The notes below the pieces were generated by a model. That model was not told the origin of the DNA. It ran no database searches and saw only the letters and a list, made by a program, of their open reading frames with translations. From the NCBI RefSeq assembly GCF_012034385.1, contig NZ_JAAVJB010000003.1:1-53677 (forward strand): a stretch of 53,677 nt of DNA, read 5' to 3'. The stretch is from Streptomyces spiramenti. Its GTDB lineage: Bacteria > Actinomycetota > Actinomycetes > Streptomycetales > Streptomycetaceae. The position numbers and the translations under genes were made by a program. Shown here one piece after another: positions 50,244 to 53,677 of this stretch (position 1 is its first letter; each line of letters begins with the position of its first letter).

Positions 50244-52829
50244 TCACAGGCCGAGCAGCCTGCGCAGCCACTCCTGGAGGTCGCGCACCAGCTCCTTCAG
50301 CTTCTCCTTCAGCCGGTCCTTGGCGCTGCCGCCGTTGTCACCGCCGCCGTCTCCGTCACCGCCGCCGTCTCCGTCACCGCCGTCGTCACCGTCGCCGGTG
50401 GCGATCCGAACCAGCTGCGGGTCGTGGTCGCTCGCCTGGTCGGCGAACTCGGTGTTGATGTGCAGCACCTCGTACTCGAACTCCTCGATGGTGGAGCTCA
50501 TCAGGATGTTGTCGAGCGACTGCGAGTTGCCGTCGAAGATGTAGGTGTAGCGCTTCTCGGGCGGCAGCGTCAGCAGCAGGTTGTTCATGGCGCCGCCGTC
50601 GGCGAGGATCTCCAGGGTCCGGGAGAACTCGAAGTCGTTGAAGTCCCCGAGGTTGACCACCTTGGCCTGCGGGTCGGCAGTGTGCAGCTCCCGCACGAAG
50701 GAGGCGACCTCCTCGGCCTGGCGGTGACGCTGCGCCTCCGAGGTGCGCTGCGGCGGCTGGAACCGGCCGTGGAGCGACTGGTCGCCGCCCTTGGAGTTGA
50801 AGTGATTGGTGATGAGGAAGTACGTCTCGCCTCCGAAGACGAACTCGCCGACCAGTGGCTTCCTGCTGCTGGCCCAGGCGTCGGAGCCGGGGTTGATCCG
50901 GCCGGGGGAGACGGAGAGTTCGGGGCCGTCCGCGCCCGCCACGACCTCGGCCGCGGTGGTGGCGTCGCCGCCCTCGCGGTCGGTGAAGTCCACCCGCTCC
51001 GGGTTGTAGAGAAAGACGTTGCGGATGTTGCCGCCGGGCTGGCCGCCGTCGCGGTTGTTCTCCGGGTCGATCGAGCGCCACGCGTACCGGGGGCCGCCGG
51101 CCGCGACGATGGCGTCGGTGAACTTCTCCAGCGTCCGCTCGGCGGTGACCGTGCCGTCGTTCACCGGGCCGTTGTCGTCCTGGATCTCCTCCAGCGCGAC
51201 GACGTCGGGGGAGGCGAGGTTGACGGCGACGCCCTCGGCGAGCGCGGCGAACTTCGCGTCCGGGTCGGTGGCGGCGAGGTTCTCCACGTTGTAGGTGGCC
51301 AGGGCGAGTTCGTCGTCCGCCTGGGGGCGGGTCGCCGGGCGGGTGAGCCCGTTGCCGACGTGCGTGCCGAGCTCGGTCGCCTGCAGCGTGTACCCGCCGA
51401 ACTGGGCGTAGTCCAGCGGACCGACGGTAGAACCGGACAGCACGTCACCGGCGTCCGCGGCCGGCAGCGGCTGCGGCGCGAGCGACATGACCTTCAGCCG
51501 ACCGGTGTTGGGCTCGTCGTACGACCCGTACACGACGCCGCCGCGGGCGGAGCGGTTCTCCTCCGGCTTGACCGTCACCCAGAGCTCGTCGTAGTCGGTG
51601 GTGCGGCTGACGACGCGGGTGTCGTTGATCTCGACGCGCTGGCCCTCCAGCGACTCCAGCAGATCCAGCGCGAACTTGTCTGGCTCCAGGACGAGATCGT
51701 TGATGGAGCCGCCCGCTTCGGGGGCCCAGAGGTCCGGAACGGAGGCGGCGTCCAGCACGACCGGCGCGGGAAGCTCGTTGTCCCGGGAGAGCGTTGTGAC
51801 GCGCGGTCCGGTGACCTGGGTGATCGACTGCGCGCCCGTCGCCGGGTAGTACTCGGAGACCTCTCCCGAGACCAGCACCTCGTCGCCGACCGCGACCGTC
51901 GGCACCGCGGAGCCGGTGTAGACGAACAGGCCCTCGCTGGTGCGCGGGTCCCCGTCACCGGTGGCGTCCTGCATCCAGAAGCCGCGCGACCCCGAGGCGC
52001 GGACGCCGGTGACGACACCGGGGACGCCGGTGACCCGCCGGCCCGCCAGCGGCGACCAGCGGGTGGTGCCCTGGATGTGGTGGATCCGGACGTCGCCGGC
52101 CTCCGGCGGCCCGCCGGGCTCCTCCCCGTCGTCCCCGCCGCCGCCGTCGTCGATGCCCTCGCCGGCCGAGTTGACGGGGGTCGGCGCACCGGCGGTGAAG
52201 TCGGCCGCGTTGTCGTCGGTGTCGGTCAGCTCCGCGTCGCGGGCGACGGAGGTGGTGTTGCCGGCTCCGGCGGCCGGGCCCGAACCCTCCCGCACCACCG
52301 CCGATCCGTAACCGACCAGGTCCAGGACGCGCTCGTCCGCGGCGCAGTCCGCCGCCGTCCTGCAGGTGAGCGGTGCCGTGCCGTCGACCAGGGCGACGGT
52401 TCCGGTGGTCGCGCTCATGGCGATGGAGCCCGTCGTGTCCGGGGCCGGCAGCTGCACGCTGCCCCCGTTGCCCGCGGCCTGGGCGACGAGGTACCCGGCG
52501 CCCGGCTCGACCGTGCCGGAGAGCGGCGTCGCCTGCCACCGGCTGTTGCCGCCCGGCGAACCGGGCAGGTACTGCACGCTGTGGCCCGCCAACTCGTAGG
52601 AGACGCCGCCGGGGTTGCCCAGCTCCACGAAGTCCCGGACCAGCGCGGCACCGGAGTTGCCGCCGCCGCCGTAGACCTCGCTGATCACGGCGCCGGTCGC
52701 GACAGCCGGTCCGTCGGGGTCGGGGGCGGGTTCGGCCAGCGCCCGCGGGAGAGGGGTGAGGACCAGCGAGGTGGCGGCGCCGGCCGCCACCAGGGCGACT
52801 CTGCGGCGACGGCGGCTGTCGTGCGGCAC
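50244..52829 (-). CDS. Secreted ExeM/NucH-like nuclease (lamin-tail plus EEP domains)
   Basis: 861 residues from a GTG at 52829 with AGAGGAG upstream. A signal peptide (RRRRRVALVAAGAATSLVL, cut near ALA-EP) is followed by a lamin-tail-like domain (AVISEVYGGGGNSGA, FVELGNPGG), an OB-type domain (about 260-370), then an endonuclease/exonuclease/phosphatase domain (LATYNVENL, VVALEEIQDDNG, VNLGDFNDFEF, SDHDPQLVRI, with the expected Asn, Glu, Asp and His). A Gly/Asp linker of about 20 residues leads to a charged amphipathic helix, KDRLKEKLKELVRDLQEWLR, at the very end. Likely degrades extracellular DNA for nutrients or biofilm turnover. Confidence 0.9.
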   Translation of the reverse strand: MPHDSRRRRRVALVAAGAATSLVLTPLPRALAEPAPDPDGPAVATGAVISEVYGGGGNSGAALVRDFVELGNPGGVSYELAGHSVQYLPGSPGGNSRWQATPLSGTVEPGAGYLVAQAAGNGGSVQLPAPDTTGSIAMSATTGTVALVDGTAPLTCRTAADCAADERVLDLVGYGSAVVREGSGPAAGAGNTTSVARDAELTDTDDNAADFTAGAPTPVNSAGEGIDDGGGGDDGEEPGGPPEAGDVRIHHIQGTTRWSPLAGRRVTGVPGVVTGVRASGSRGFWMQDATGDGDPRTSEGLFVYTGSAVPTVAVGDEVLVSGEVSEYYPATGAQSITQVTGPRVTTLSRDNELPAPVVLDAASVPDLWAPEAGGSINDLVLEPDKFALDLLESLEGQRVEINDTRVVSRTTDYDELWVTVKPEENRSARGGVVYGSYDEPNTGRLKVMSLAPQPLPAADAGDVLSGSTVGPLDYAQFGGYTLQATELGTHVGNGLTRPATRPQADDELALATYNVENLAATDPDAKFAALAEGVAVNLASPDVVALEEIQDDNGPVNDGTVTAERTLEKFTDAIVAAGGPRYAWRSIDPENNRDGGQPGGNIRNVFLYNPERVDFTDREGGDATTAAEVVAGADGPELSVSPGRINPGSDAWASSRKPLVGEFVFGGETYFLITNHFNSKGGDQSLHGRFQPPQRTSEAQRHRQAEEVASFVRELHTADPQAKVVNLGDFNDFEFSRTLEILADGGAMNNLLLTLPPEKRYTYIFDGNSQSLDNILMSSTIEEFEYEVLHINTEFADQASDHDPQLVRIATGDGDDGGDGDGGGDGDGGGDNGGSAKDRLKEKLKELVRDLQEWLRRLLGL

Positions 52830-52887
52830 GTGGTTTCTCCTCTGGTACCCGGCGCCGCGCCCGGTGGCACAGCGAGAGGCGGGGGTC

Positions 52888-52916
52888 ACCCTAAGCTACG
52901 CGCGTAGAGAAGTCCA
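52888..52916 (-). promoter_or_regulatory. Predicted nuclease promoter with a 12-bp palindrome in the spacer
   Basis: On the minus strand TGGACT (complement of 52911-52916) and TAGGGT (complement of 52888-52893) are separated by 17 nt, a good fit to a vegetative streptomycete promoter. The spacer contains the perfect palindrome CTACGCGCGTAG (52896-52907), so a dimeric repressor could block RNA polymerase. It lies 60-90 bp upstream of the nuclease start. The sequence between it and the cold-shock gene (52917-53147) shows no gene. Confidence 0.5.
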
Positions 52917-53147
52917 TGACAACGGCCCGTACGTAAATTCAGGGGCGCGTTCCGGTGGCCGCCACGTCACGCGACGGGGTGCGCCAGGTCATCGGCGGCG
53001 GAGGTGAACGGCAGGCGAACGAATGCTGGACGAACGGTGACGCCACTGGCGCGTGGGGGCCGGTCGCACGTTAGGTTCTGACCATGCCCGGGCACGGTGT
53101 CCGGGGCACCCGTGTGTGCGGTGGTTGCAGTTGTTGAGGAGGCGGCA

Positions 53148-53597
53148 GTGCGGATGATCGGTAAGATCCTGCGGTTCGACGAGGTTCGCGGTTACGGCTT
53201 CATCGTGCCGGAGGAGGGCCACGAGGACGTGTTCATGCACGCCAACGACCTCATGGGCGAGAAGTACCTCTACCAGGCCGGCCGCGAGGTCGAGTTCGAG
53301 ATGGAGATGGGCGACAAGGGGCCGAAGGCGTCCCGTATCCGGCTGGTGGATTCGACCTCCGGCGAGCCGCCGCTGCCGCCGCGAGCCGCCGCCCCGGCCG
53401 CGCGCTCGTCCGCCGACAACGGCGGTGACCAGCTGGTCGACGGCGAGGTCTGCGACATCCTGACCCGCTCCGAGTTCCGCGTCGAGATCACCGAGGCGCT
53501 GATCGCCGCCGACGGCGACCTCACCGCGCAGCAGATCCGCCGCATCCGTGACCAGGTCGCCTCCCTGGCCTCGTCTCACGGCTGGGTCGACAACTGA
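53148..53597 (+). CDS. Cold-shock-domain protein with a C-terminal extension
   Basis: 149 residues from a GTG at 53148 with GAGGAGG at 7-nt spacing; ATG 53154 is the alternative. The cold-shock domain (3-65) shows RNP1 as GYGFIV and RNP2 as DVFMHA, with KILRFDEVRGYGF in place of the usual KWFN start. An Ala/Pro hinge follows, then a helical domain (VDGEVCDILTRSEFRVEITEALIAAD) of about 60 residues not found in classical CspA. It should bind single-stranded nucleic acid; the extra domain may mediate oligomerisation. It is divergent from the nuclease. Confidence 0.88.
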   Translation: MRMIGKILRFDEVRGYGFIVPEEGHEDVFMHANDLMGEKYLYQAGREVEFEMEMGDKGPKASRIRLVDSTSGEPPLPPRAAAPAARSSADNGGDQLVDGEVCDILTRSEFRVEITEALIAADGDLTAQQIRRIRDQVASLASSHGWVDN

Positions 53598-53649
53598 TCG
53601 ATCGGCCCCCCTGGCCCACCGGTCCATCGACCGGCTGACCCTCGGGCCC

Positions 53650-53677
53650 GTCCCGGGACGCCACGGCGTCCCGGGAC
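53650..53677 (+). terminator. Terminator hairpin after the cold-shock gene
   Basis: A perfect 13-bp stem, GTCCCGGGACGCC with GGCGTCCCGGGAC, around AC, ending at the window edge 80 nt beyond the stop codon. Confidence 0.75.

Noticed and set aside
1..53677. tRNA, rRNA genes, CRISPR arrays, phage integrase or attachment sites
   Set aside because: None were found by eye on either strand.

Overview
The window is high-GC DNA with GTG starts, chains of 4-bp ATGA/GTGA gene overlaps and only one TTA codon among all recognised genes. Together with a GntR regulator carrying that codon and a Tad locus ending in a BTAD protein, this points to Streptomyces or a close relative. All functions below come from reading the translations; no database search was run.

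Layout. 1-3.3 kb: start of an FMN-reductase-like gene (-), citrate synthase (+), a CopZ-type copper chaperone (-) behind a CsoR-like operator, and a tiny helix-turn-helix protein (-). 3.6-20.8 kb: one long minus-strand operon read from 20.8 down to 3.6 kb. It encodes an ABC sugar importer (binding protein, two permeases, ATPase), a PHP-domain metallohydrolase, an IolE-like dehydratase, a Gfo/Idh/MocA oxidoreductase, a GH38 alpha-mannosidase, IolC, a Cgl0159-type aldolase, IolB, IolD and IolA/MmsA. A divergent HutC-type GntR regulator (20.9 kb) sits at its head. The set looks like uptake of an inositol conjugate, perhaps a mannosylated and phosphorylated one, followed by complete myo-inositol catabolism.

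21.9-27.6 kb: a minus-strand Mrp (Mnh) multisubunit cation/proton antiporter, mnhA-B fused, then C, D, E, F, G. 28.2-35.8 kb: a plus-strand trio of an OB-fold (YqiJ/NfeD-like) membrane protein, a flotillin and a 1597-residue DUF3686-type AAA ATPase. 36-38.1 kb: two tandem paralogous anchored proteins of unknown function (-). 38.9-49.1 kb: a plus-strand Tad (Flp pilus) locus: CpaB/SAF protein, CpaE-like ATPase, TadA, TadB, TadC, Flp pilin, three TadE/G-like pseudopilins and a 1066-residue LysM-BTAD membrane protein. 49.2-53.7 kb: an alpha/beta hydrolase (-), a large secreted nuclease (-) and a cold-shock-domain protein (+).

The most notable non-gene signal is a pair of 163-bp, about 91 % identical intergenic elements (8275-8437 and 21756-21918). 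They have terminal inverted repeats and short direct flanking repeats, and each sits exactly against the stop codon of a gene; they look like MITEs. One interrupts the otherwise gapless inositol operon. Other signals are a single in-frame TTA codon (bldA target) in the GntR gene, a CsoR-type operator, a Crp-type palindrome, a palindrome inside the predicted nuclease promoter, and several strong hairpin terminators.
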